From Flavobacteriales bacterium UBA1820 (GTDB lineage: Bacteria > Bacteroidota > Bacteroidia > Flavobacteriales > UBA1820), in NCBI GenBank assembly GCA_002314265.1, contig DCEW01000068.1, positions 36,096-55,371 on the forward strand: a stretch of 19,276 nucleotides of DNA, read 5' to 3'. Below are positions 7,894-14,132 of this stretch, in pieces. Made by a program: the position numbers and the translations under genes. Positions within the stretch are counted from its first letter, which is position 1, and each line of letters begins with the position of its first letter. Under the pieces are notes generated by a model. It had not been told where the DNA came from and did no database searches. It saw only the letters and a program-made list of their open reading frames with translations.

Positions 7894-8094
7894 AGTATAT
7901 TTTTTAAGAAACAAAAAGTCCATAACCTGCGTTGTAATCCGGCATGGATGTTTCTGCTGAAACCCGGTCAGAAGAAAGAGGTTCATACCCTTGCATATTA
8001 CCTGCGGGGTTTAATCGTATTCATGTTGAATAAGGTACTTCCTGGCAGGGATAATTTACCCGTACCATTCCTCTTCAAGTGTTTTCTGATCCGG

Positions 8095-9027
8095 TTATTC
8101 CAACACAAGCATATTGCAGTCATCCAATGCAAGCCGCTGCCCCGGAATAATCGGAACCGCCCGGCCGCTGTCCAACAGATATTCATTACCAGAGTTCCGT
8201 TCGTTCCACTCGGCGAACGACACCGCATAAATACTGCTCTCCCATCCGTCGTAGGAGTACTCGTTATATTCCTGGGCAAAATGCACGGCATACATGGTTC
8301 CGCTGACCACGGGACATTGGGCCACGATAACGGATTGAGTCAACACCACCTGCATCCGGCAACGGGCAACCAACCTCGTCGGGTTGGCTTTCACGCCGAA
8401 GGGGTGCTCCGACAGAACAGCCCCTCCATTTGCCAGAATTTCGTCCTGCAAGGCCTTATTCGATTTGGGATAAACGATATCCAGACCCGACGCCACGATG
8501 GCAACCGTCTGTCCGCCCGCATCAAGACAACCGCGATGAGCGGCCGTATCGCACCCCTCGGCCAGTCCGCTGATAACGACATGTCCAGCACCCCCTATTT
8601 GCTCGGCCATGCGGCTTGCCGCAGCCAGTCCATCCCTGTCTGCAGCACGGGAACCTATGATTGTCACATTGTCTTCTCGGTTCAACAGTTCCCTATTTCC
8701 CAACACATGGATGAGAGGAGGTGCATCATTTCCCAAACCACAGAAATGGCGTGGATATTCATCAGCATAATACGGAATGGTCTCGACGCCGGCTTTCGCC
8801 TGCTTTTCCAATATATATCGGGCCTTGCCCAATTCGCGGCGCGATTTTTGGGCAATCTCCCTCAAATATCCGTTTGTCTGAACATCTCCCGGCATTTGCT
8901 TCGGGATAGTTCCCTGCAATTGCAGAGCCAGCAACTCATCTACATGCGGTACGGATGCCAGCCACTCTACCATTCGTTTCTTATGCTGCTCTTGCAGTTC
9001 GTTCATCTTGTTTACCCGTTCATTCAT
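8095..9027 (-). CDS. DprA/Smf-like SLOG (Rossmann) family protein
   Basis: This 310-residue protein has a DprA-type Rossmann core at about residues 80-250. Diagnostic motifs are VTIIGSR at 121-127, SGLAEGCDTAAH at 153-164, GGQTVAIVASGLDIVYP at 171-187, LSEHPFG at 205-211, then RLVARCRM and SGTMYAV near 218-248. DprA loads RecA on single-stranded DNA during uptake; related SLOG proteins bind nucleotides and occur in conflict systems. The N-terminal SAM-like region is unusual (basic, helical, residues 1-75), and the tail after 255 (GWESSIYAVSFAEWNE...) is not typical DprA. These traits and the accessory setting suggest a mobile-island paralogue, not the housekeeping dprA. It faces away from a second DprA-like gene across a shared control region. 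ATG 9027 was chosen; M8 (9006) is an alternative. Confidence 0.85.
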   Translation of the reverse strand: MNERVNKMNELQEQHKKRMVEWLASVPHVDELLALQLQGTIPKQMPGDVQTNGYLREIAQKSRRELGKARYILEKQAKAGVETIPYYADEYPRHFCGLGNDAPPLIHVLGNRELLNREDNVTIIGSRAADRDGLAAASRMAEQIGGAGHVVISGLAEGCDTAAHRGCLDAGGQTVAIVASGLDIVYPKSNKALQDEILANGGAVLSEHPFGVKANPTRLVARCRMQVVLTQSVIVAQCPVVSGTMYAVHFAQEYNEYSYDGWESSIYAVSFAEWNERNSGNEYLLDSGRAVPIIPGQRLALDDCNMLVLE

Positions 9028-9054
9028 TTTTCCGAATAATTTACGACTTCAGGA

Positions 9055-9083
9055 CAAATGTATTTCTCACCTCTGCCAAATCA
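9055..9083 (-). promoter_or_regulatory. Candidate promoter of the DprA-like gene
   Basis: On the minus strand TGATTTGGCA (9083-9074) is followed after 11 bases by TACATTTG (9062-9055), a perfect TAnnTTTG -7 element. The ATG at 9027 is 27 bases downstream. The layout is the same as at 7791-7816. The sequence match is direct; promoter function is inferred. Confidence 0.5.
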
Positions 9084-9124
9084 GAACACATCCGGTTATA
9101 ATTCTATTTAGCCTTGATTTGGCA
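9074..9124. repeat. Inverted repeat between divergent DprA-like genes, possible operator
   Basis: TGCCAAATCA at 9074-9083 and TGATTTGGCA at 9115-9124 are perfect 10-bp inverted copies separated by 31 bases. Each half forms the upstream part of a promoter-like element that points outward, so the repeat is placed to act on both divergent transcripts. Such a site could bind a dimeric regulator; none is assigned. Confidence 0.55.
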
Positions 9125-9143
9125 TATCCTGCAGCGAACTTTG
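9118..9143 (+). promoter_or_regulatory. Candidate divergent promoter towards the small Cys-rich gene
   Basis: TTTGGCA (9118-9124) is followed after exactly 11 bases by GAACTTTG (9136-9143), one mismatch from TAnnTTTG. A transcript from here would have a leader of roughly 150 bases before the ATG at 9298. That leader contains two hairpins: GTTGCC/GGCAAC at 9152-9169 and TTTGCCAC-CTT-GTGGCAAA at 9248-9266. Confidence 0.35.
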
Positions 9144-9247
9144 TGTTGCCGGTTGCCCCGCTAGGCAACTTTTCATCGAATTCAAATACAGGTATGACAT
9201 TCCACAAACTACTCATGCAATACGATTTTGCAGAAATTTATCCGATA

Positions 9248-9266
9248 TTTGCCACCTTGTGGCAAA
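9248..9266 (+). repeat. Short perfect hairpin in the leader of the small Cys-rich gene
   Basis: TTTGCCAC and GTGGCAAA form a perfect 8-bp stem around a 3-base loop (CTT), 31 bases before the ATG at 9298. There is no T tract after it, so a terminator is unlikely. It could be a leader structure or a DNA-binding palindrome. Confidence 0.45.
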
Positions 9267-9297
9267 ACAATGAGCCAGGATCTGCCGGCCTATCAAC

Positions 9298-9648
9298 ATG
9301 GACGGATGGAGAGAGATTTACTACAAGATTCGGACATTGGACGATAAACCGTCCGGTTATTATATCTGCCTGAATTGCCGTTGGGAAGGGTGCAGCCCGA
9401 TGGTTGACATGAACTGCCTCGTCTGTGATAAGGTAGACGACCACCCGATCGGCCCTGTGGCGCTTCACACGTCGTGGTCCGAAATTTTGGGGATGGAGAT
9501 TGTCGTGGATGCCGATGTACGGATTTCGCCGCAGGAACTGACGGCCGGGCTTCTATGGGAGATTACCTACTACGGAGGTTCGGAGAAGATGGTAAAAGCC
9601 AACGTCAAGAAGCGGTTCTCTTGCAACGGATATTCTCTGCACGATTGA
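9298..9648 (+). CDS. Small Cys-rich protein, possibly DUF6557-like
   Basis: The 116-residue product has five cysteines in its first part (C24, C27, C32, C40, C43), arranged as two C-x2-C pairs that could bind one metal. The second half, TSWSEILGMEI followed by LTAGLLWEITYYGGSEK, resembles the end of a Bacteroidetes protein family I recall as DUF6557 (pattern W-x-x-x-LGM-x-I ... LWE-T-F-G); this assignment is tentative. No signal peptide or membrane segment is present. It lies 98 bases upstream of the degenerate DprA-like gene on the same strand, with a hairpin between them. The ATG at 9298 is the first in-frame start near the conserved part. Function is unknown. Confidence 0.65.
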   Translation: MDGWREIYYKIRTLDDKPSGYYICLNCRWEGCSPMVDMNCLVCDKVDDHPIGPVALHTSWSEILGMEIVVDADVRISPQELTAGLLWEITYYGGSEKMVKANVKKRFSCNGYSLHD

Positions 9649-9684
9649 ACCTGCGAAAAATACAGGAAAATGCAAGAATCGGCC

Positions 9685-9709
9685 GCTTGTGCTGCAATTC
9701 AGCATAAGC
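9685..9709 (+). terminator. Intercistronic hairpin, possible terminator or attenuator
   Basis: GCTTGTGCTG and CAGCATAAGC form a 10-bp stem in RNA (one G-U pair) with a 5-base loop, CAATT. The TTATTTTTG run at 9715-9723 starts a few bases later, which fits intrinsic termination. The same bases 9716-9723, TATTTTTG, match TAnnTTTG, so they may instead be the -7 box of a promoter for the ATG at 9747. The two readings cannot be separated by eye. Confidence 0.4.
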
Positions 9710-9746
9710 AGCTGTTATTTTTGTCGGAAACCAAAATTCAACACCT

Positions 9747-11090
9747 ATGGCAAACAATAAAATCATTACACTCGAACCTTCCGACCCGGGTTATCCGTGG
9801 ATATTCCGTGCTATGGGCAAGGAGATGCCACAGAAAATCTGGGTACAAGGAGATGTCGGGCTGTTGAAACATCCCCGGTTAGTGGCAGTAGCAGCCGCGC
9901 GAACGGATGACCAGAATGATTTCGCACGGATGTACGACATGGGCTTCAACTGTGTGGCGTACGACTATGTCATGGTCGGACTGGTTGCCGACATTGCGTT
10001 GCTTCGGGGCGCCACACTTCGCGGCAACAAGTGCATTGTCCTTCTTGCGTCCGGGTTGAATCGGATAGGTTCCATGATGAAACGATACCTTTGCGAGGAT
10101 ATTCTGAGCAATGGCGGCCTGTTGCTCTCCATGCAGCCGCCGGAAGGGAAGTCCTCTCCGTCGCATACGAAGGCCTGCATCCGTTTGCAAGTCGCTTTGG
10201 CCAATCCGATTATCGTCATTCAACATACCCCGAGCAGCAATACGAGGTATGCAATGAAAATCGCCCGGAAATTCGGGAAAAGGCTTTTTACCTGTGGCAG
10301 CAATGATGGCCCGGCCTGCCAATCCCTGCTGACGGGCGGCGGTGCCGACGATATTTTCGATGCAACGGCGCCCTTGACGGCGGAGAATGAGCGTCGCCTG
10401 CTGCAGCTGGAGGAGGAGTGGCAGCGCATGCAGGCAGAGGAGCGGGCCAAAGAGATGGAAGAATGGGCCAGACATCCCGCCAGGGAGGGAATGTCCTATG
10501 CCTTCATGGCTGCCAACGATATTCATTGGGATCGGACTGAAAATGCGAACGATATGCGTGACAAGTCTGCCGCTACGGAAGACCGCTCGGCAGAGGTTTT
10601 TGAAAAAGAGATGGAAGCCGAATATCAAGAATACAAGCTATGGTGCAGGCACGGCATGTCGAAGGACGACTGGTCGGCATTTCAAAATCTGGTCTATCGC
10701 CGGGAGATGGCCGCATGGCAAACTTTCGTTTTTAACGGTGGCCTCGGATCGGACTTCGATGGGGAATTTATTTTTCCCATTCTCCGGTTCAAAATCGACC
10801 GGATGGCCGATTACTGGCGCCACTTCTCGCACTGCATGAATGGCGACTATGTCCTTTCCCAGTTGGAACTGGCAAGCCGGCTGCTGCAGATCATTATCAA
10901 AGAAGGGAATGAAGGCGAGGATATGGAACGCTTACCGGCCCGTGTCAACCTCCGCAATAAGGAACGTTTCAAAGTCCGACATCACGGAGGAGGGTTCTAC
11001 TTGGGGGAAGAGCAGGAAGTCCGTTTCAATAAAGCCTTCTGCATCTTGTTCCGATTGCTGCAGGACAATATCCTCTGCTGGTGGGACTGA
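9747..11090 (+). CDS. Degenerate DprA-like SLOG protein with coiled coil and unknown C-terminal domain
   Basis: The first 210 or so residues of this 447-residue protein follow DprA in order: LEPSDPGYPWIFRAMG at the entry, IWVQGD at 31-36, a first Rossmann strand with AAARTDD where GSR is expected (49-55), GLVADIALLRGA where GLAxGxDxxAH is expected (78-89), LLASGLNRIG (99-108), ILSNGGLLLSMQPP (119-132) and LQVALANPIIVIQ (147-159). The nucleotide- or phosphate-binding motifs are largely lost. Residues 211-245 are a charged helix likely to form a coiled coil. The C-terminal 150 residues, rich in aromatic residues (FKIDRMADYWRHFSHCMNGDY near 348-368), match no family I know. It may be a non-catalytic partner of the intact DprA-like protein encoded divergently, which is inference. 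Confidence 0.75.
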   Translation: MANNKIITLEPSDPGYPWIFRAMGKEMPQKIWVQGDVGLLKHPRLVAVAAARTDDQNDFARMYDMGFNCVAYDYVMVGLVADIALLRGATLRGNKCIVLLASGLNRIGSMMKRYLCEDILSNGGLLLSMQPPEGKSSPSHTKACIRLQVALANPIIVIQHTPSSNTRYAMKIARKFGKRLFTCGSNDGPACQSLLTGGGADDIFDATAPLTAENERRLLQLEEEWQRMQAEERAKEMEEWARHPAREGMSYAFMAANDIHWDRTENANDMRDKSAATEDRSAEVFEKEMEAEYQEYKLWCRHGMSKDDWSAFQNLVYRREMAAWQTFVFNGGLGSDFDGEFIFPILRFKIDRMADYWRHFSHCMNGDYVLSQLELASRLLQIIIKEGNEGEDMERLPARVNLRNKERFKVRHHGGGFYLGEEQEVRFNKAFCILFRLLQDNILCWWD

Positions 11091-11130
11091 CCCTCAGGAA
11101 ACACCGGAGCACATTTTCAGTTAGTTTAAA

Positions 11131-11160
11131 ACAAAAGCCACCATGTCGTGCGGCTTTTGT
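11131..11160. terminator. Bidirectional terminator between convergent genes
   Basis: ACAAAAGCC (11131-11139) and GGCTTTTGT (11152-11160) form a perfect 9-bp stem with a 12-base loop. Both ends are A/T rich, so either strand can give a stem with U residues. It sits between the DprA-like gene (+, ends 11090) and the ATPase remnant (-, ends 11213). An alternative pairing, ACCATG (11140-11145) with CATGGT (11163-11168), overlaps it. Confidence 0.6.
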
Positions 11161-11212
11161 AACATGGTTCAAGCAATTACCAGCCTGTGCGGCCAATTCC
11201 AACCGACAATAT

Positions 11213-11950
11213 TTAATGCACCCATACTCCGTGCAACTCCCGCTTCAGCCACTCTTTCATTACCGGATCGGGAATTACCACTTGGCGTTTCTCGATCTCG
11301 ATAAGTTCTTTCTTGACCAACGCCCGCTTTACAATGCTGACATTGGCCGACGAGCCGAGTTGGTATTTCTGCAAAACCTCCTGCGTGGTAAACTCACTGT
11401 GAACCCCATCTATGACAGCTCGCAGGAAATTCATCTGATAGGTAGTAAGGCTTTCGGTCTGCTTCTCGAACAACGGCGTGTTCTGGTCGATAATATCCTG
11501 ACAGGCTTCCTCGAAATCCTGCTCCGTAGCAACTCCGTCCGTGTGTATCCATACCAACCACGCCAATTGCTGTACATAAGACGAGTGGTTATCTACTATT
11601 TGACATATTTTCCCGGCCAGTTCTATTGAAATCTGCTTGCCCGTGGCCTCAAAACGGCCACAGATGTAGTCGATCCAATCCGGCGTACAGATCTTCTGTA
11701 AATAAATGGCATCACCGAACTTGTAAAACGGCAGACTCTTTTTCTCGAACAGTTCATTCATCAAATGCTTCTTGCTGCCGAACAGACAATATGATACCGA
11801 TTTTTGCAGTTGCCACACAGTGCGCAAGCGTTTTTGGAATGTCTTGGAATCCTTGAACTCGGCGATCTGCTGGAACTCATCGATGCAGACGACGATATTA
11901 TAACCTTTTTTCTGCGCTATCTTTTCGGGAAGCTGGAAAATTTCAAGCAC
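11213..11950 (-). pseudogene. AAA-type ATPase remnant lacking the Walker A half
   Basis: The readable frame gives 245 residues from a GTG at 11950. It starts just before a Walker B strand, YNIVVCIDEFQQI, then continues through a SYCLFGSKKHLM sensor-like strand, a lid region and a C-terminal winged helix (FTTQEVLQKY ... IPDPVMKEWLKREL). This is the C-terminal two thirds of the Bacteroidetes ATPase_2-like family, whose members start with an N-terminal Walker A (GxRRxGKT/S) domain. No such motif is seen upstream. Reading back in frame gives KRERLHFTPVV and then a TAA at 11983-11981, inside an inverted repeat. Without the P loop it should not hydrolyse ATP. It looks like a remnant cut by an insertion or deletion; a functional shortened gene is less likely. 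Confidence 0.75.
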
Positions 11951-11956
11951 AACAGG

Positions 11957-11996
11957 AGTAAAGTGTAAACGCTCGCGTTTTTACGTGGACTTTACT
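11957..11996. repeat. Imperfect inverted repeat at the ATPase breakpoint
   Basis: AGTAAAGT (11957-11964) pairs with ACTTTACT (11989-11996), and inside it GTAAACGC (11965-11972) pairs with GCGTTTTTAC (11975-11984) with two unpaired bases; GTGG at 11985-11988 is also unpaired. The structure lies exactly where homology of the ATPase remnant ends. It could be the end or scar of a mobile element, an attachment-like site, or a promoter or terminator hairpin. No second copy was found in the window. Confidence 0.5.
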
Positions 11997-12121
11997 TTAT
12001 TTGTTATGCAAGGTATTCCAGAACCTCGATAGGCAAATTAAAGTTCTGTCCCACGTTTTTTATATGCCTGTCGAAAAGAAAACCATCCGCCGCGGGGACA
12101 CGGCTACACACTTAAACACAA

Positions 12122-12493
12122 ATGAATACCATGAAAAAAATCATGTTTTCGCTGGCCTTTTTCGCAGTGCTGGGACTCCAGGCTGCCGTTACCCTCGACC
12201 CTCCGCCGGACGAAGGCGTAAAGATCAACATCGCTCCTTCCTGCCCCGCTACCGTTACGGCAAACAAAGAGAATGTTCAACATACTAATGCTCCTCAGGA
12301 ATATTCCAAAACGGTCAACGGTAGTAGTAAATACGATGCCCGCACTACGGTAACGCGGCAAAACGGAAGCCAGGAAACATATACAACGCGAGCAAATACT
12401 ACGTCAAATTCTGGATTTGGATATGTTGAGCATGGAGAGGGCGTATCCCGTATAGACGTTACCTGCTCGCCGGCAGAAACGGAAGGAAACTGA
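12122..12493 (+). CDS. Small exported hypothetical protein
   Basis: The 123-residue product starts with a type I signal peptide: a basic MKKI segment, a hydrophobic core (MFSLAFFAVLGL) and a probable cleavage around QAA. There is no lipobox cysteine. The mature part is polar and rich in Thr, Asn and Ser (SCPATVTANKENVQ, YDARTTVTRQNGSQ), with two cysteines (SCPA and TCSP) that could form a disulfide. No family is recognised. The start may be ATG 12122 or 12131; the second gives the cleaner MKKIMF signal start. It is isolated: a pseudogene remnant lies upstream on the other strand, and a GNAT gene downstream is convergent. The signal peptide is the main evidence that the frame is real. Confidence 0.6.
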   Translation: MNTMKKIMFSLAFFAVLGLQAAVTLDPPPDEGVKINIAPSCPATVTANKENVQHTNAPQEYSKTVNGSSKYDARTTVTRQNGSQETYTTRANTTSNSGFGYVEHGEGVSRIDVTCSPAETEGN

Positions 12494-12544
12494 TCGGGAA
12501 GCGACTTTCTGCCGAAGAAGCAAGTGCTCTCTGCGCGTAAAAGT

Positions 12545-12568
12545 TCGCCCGGCCGAAAGGCCGGGCGA
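12545..12568. terminator. Strong GC hairpin terminator between convergent genes
   Basis: TCGCCCGGCC and GGCCGGGCGA form a perfect 10-bp stem with a GAAA tetraloop. On the minus strand it is followed by ACTTTTA, and on the plus strand by GCATGTTTTG. It lies between the exported protein (+) and the GNAT gene (-), and probably terminates both, most clearly the GNAT gene. Confidence 0.75.
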
Positions 12569-12598
12569 GCATGTTTTGTATCGGAGGCTCGTGCGAGC

Positions 12599-12877
12599 TT
12601 ATTCCCGTACCGCCGCGTATTCCGGATGCCGCCGCAGGAATTCCTCGGCATATCCGCACGAAGGTCGCACCTTCAGCCCCTGCGAGCGGGCGTATTCCAC
12701 TGCGAACTTTACCAAGGCGGCCGCAATGCCCCTTCCGCCGATCTCTTTCGGGACGATCGTATGACGGATGTCCATCACACCCTGCGGGAGCAAGGTGTAT
12801 TCCACGTAACCCGTATAGCCCTCCACCTGTGTTTCAAAACGGCCGGCGGCAGGGATGTGTCGAATCGAGTAGTCCAT
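12599..12877 (-). CDS. Small GNAT N-acetyltransferase (YjdJ/COG2388-type)
   Basis: This 92-residue protein matches the short GCN5-related acetyltransferases of the YjdJ type. The acetyl-CoA loop is visible in VPKEIGGRGIAAALVKFAVE (42-61), and the family-typical tail PSCGYAEEFLRRHPEY (72-87) contains C74. YTGYVEYTLLPQGVMDIRHT forms the central strands. These minimal enzymes bind acetyl-CoA; their substrates are mostly unknown. The length is normal for the group. Its ATG at 12877 lies about 20 bases past the stem of a hairpin that probably ends the upstream secreted-protein gene, so it may depend on read-through or on a promoter within that short stretch. Confidence 0.88.
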   Translation of the reverse strand: MDYSIRHIPAAGRFETQVEGYTGYVEYTLLPQGVMDIRHTIVPKEIGGRGIAAALVKFAVEYARSQGLKVRPSCGYAEEFLRRHPEYAAVRE

Positions 12878-12897
12878 ATCGCGTATGGGAAAGAAAG

Positions 12898-12952
12898 TCC
12901 CCGCCCGAAGGCCTCCTTGGGACGGTTCCCTAAGGGTGCATCCCGGCGGGGA
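12898..12952 (-). terminator. Candidate terminator after the GHL10-like gene
   Basis: TCCCCGCC (12898-12905) and GGCGGGGA (12945-12952) form an 8-bp GC stem around a 39-base loop, which itself has smaller complementary segments. On the minus strand the stem is followed by CTTTCTTTCCC. It lies just after the stop of the gene ending at 12960. The long loop lowers confidence. Confidence 0.5.
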
Positions 12953-12959
12953 TGGAGGA

Positions 12960-14075
12960 TTATTGCAGGTTGAACTCCTGGTTGATACGCTCTACTGCCT
13001 TGAGTTTGTCACCGCGCAGCAGCGAACGGGCGTTGAAGAAATTCACACCCTTGGCACCTTTCTCGATGGAGAGTTTAGCCGCCTGGTACAGTTCTTCGGC
13101 CGAGAGGTCGGGCACGAACAAGCCCGAAACGTATAGGTTCTTGCCCTGGGTCTCGCGTACGCCGTTCTCCACGCTGAAGCCGATCCAATCGATCCCCTCG
13201 AGGTAGAACGAGTTGTAGTTCATCGGGCATACGATGTCGATGTCCCAAGCCGGCCAATCCTGATAAACGGTCATCCGGGCGCGGGTCGGGTAGGGGAACA
13301 CCGCTGCCGACACCTGTTTGCCGGCCGCGTGGGTCTCGGCTACGATCTCATTGACCAGCGAGGAAACCTCGTTCAGGCGGAACTGCAGCCATTCGGGGCT
13401 CAGCCACGGATGTTTGAGTTCCAGGGGGGAATAACCGAAGATCGCCTTGAACTTTTCGATGGCCTCGGGATGATAGCCGAAGTCGTACTCTGCCCGGTAG
13501 GAGTCCTGTTCGATGTGGAATTTGTCCCGCTGGAGTTTTCTGCCCAGCAGTGCATCGTTATAGCGGATAAAGTCCAGATGTACCGAGGCCAGGCCGTCGA
13601 GTGCCGCCAGTGCAGCCGCTTTTTCCTTGACGTGTTGGCGGGCACCGGGCGAGGAGGGACTCAACCACTTGTAGTGCTTGACGTACGGATCGTATTCCAA
13701 GCTGTTGTTGCCCAAACGGTTCACATCGAACCATTCCGGATGCTGGTACGCCACGCTGTCGCCCGGAGCGTTCATCGAGAACATCCAGGCGTGGATCTTG
13801 GCTCCCGGGTACGCTTTGGCCGCTTCGATGTAGCGCGCCGTCTGTTCCGGAGTGCCGCACATGTAGTAGTTCTTGATGCCCGCCCGGTCGAAAGGAGCCA
13901 TCCACTCGATGATCTCTTCCACCGTCGCGTCTTTGTCCACGTCGTCCCACACGCCCAGGGCGATCTTCTGCGGCTGAGGTTCGTCTTTCTTCTTGCGTTC
14001 CCCGCCCTGGGCCGGGAATCCCGCCGCGGAGCACAGCAAGGCCGCCGCCAGCGTAAAAGTGAATAGGTGTTTCAT
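12960..14075 (-). CDS. Secreted GHL10-like (family 10 glycosylhydrolase-like) protein
   Basis: The 371-residue protein begins with a signal peptide (MKHLFTFTLAAALLCSAAG, probable cleavage near FPAQG), so it acts in the periplasm or outside. The rest fits a TIM-barrel GHL10-type domain: an early strand IALGVWDD (38-45), KIHAWMFSMNAP (93-104), HPEWFDVNR (112-120), the signature VHLDFIRYND (165-174), and a late strand IDIVCPMNYNSFY. Such proteins are predicted to act on glycans or peptidoglycan-linked sugars, but few have been tested, so the substrate is unknown. Length is near that of single-domain relatives. It stands alone between the GH3-family gene (57-base gap) and the GNAT gene, on the same strand as both. 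Confidence 0.82.
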   Translation of the reverse strand: MKHLFTFTLAAALLCSAAGFPAQGGERKKKDEPQPQKIALGVWDDVDKDATVEEIIEWMAPFDRAGIKNYYMCGTPEQTARYIEAAKAYPGAKIHAWMFSMNAPGDSVAYQHPEWFDVNRLGNNSLEYDPYVKHYKWLSPSSPGARQHVKEKAAALAALDGLASVHLDFIRYNDALLGRKLQRDKFHIEQDSYRAEYDFGYHPEAIEKFKAIFGYSPLELKHPWLSPEWLQFRLNEVSSLVNEIVAETHAAGKQVSAAVFPYPTRARMTVYQDWPAWDIDIVCPMNYNSFYLEGIDWIGFSVENGVRETQGKNLYVSGLFVPDLSAEELYQAAKLSIEKGAKGVNFFNARSLLRGDKLKAVERINQEFNLQ

Positions 14076-14132
14076 GGTGTTGTATGTTGTTGGTTGTTTT
14101 TCTTGTGTCCGTATGGCCGATATACTTTCCCA

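Larger units (their letters stand above)
7778..8094. other. Intergenic region between DprA-like and FtsZ-C-like genes
   Basis: This stretch of about 317 bases has no credible gene; the long plus-strand frame crossing it is antisense to the DprA-like gene, and the minus-strand frame 8291-7998 is a shifted shadow of that gene's end. It contains the promoter candidate at 7791-7816 and an inverted pair of TATGCCAAA (7808-7816) and TTTGGCATA (7885-7893). No clear terminator for the DprA-like gene was seen, so read-through into the downstream pair is possible. Confidence 0.6.

Noticed and set aside
7998..8291. Minus-strand 97-codon frame at the end of the DprA-like gene
   Set aside because: Most of it is a shifted frame of the DprA-like coding region, and the remainder shows no conserved pattern; a frameshifted extension of the protein is not supported.
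7876..9039. Plus-strand open frame of 387 codons
   Set aside because: It is antisense to the DprA-like gene, which has clear family motifs; the plus-strand translation shows no domain and is low in complexity typical of a shadow frame.
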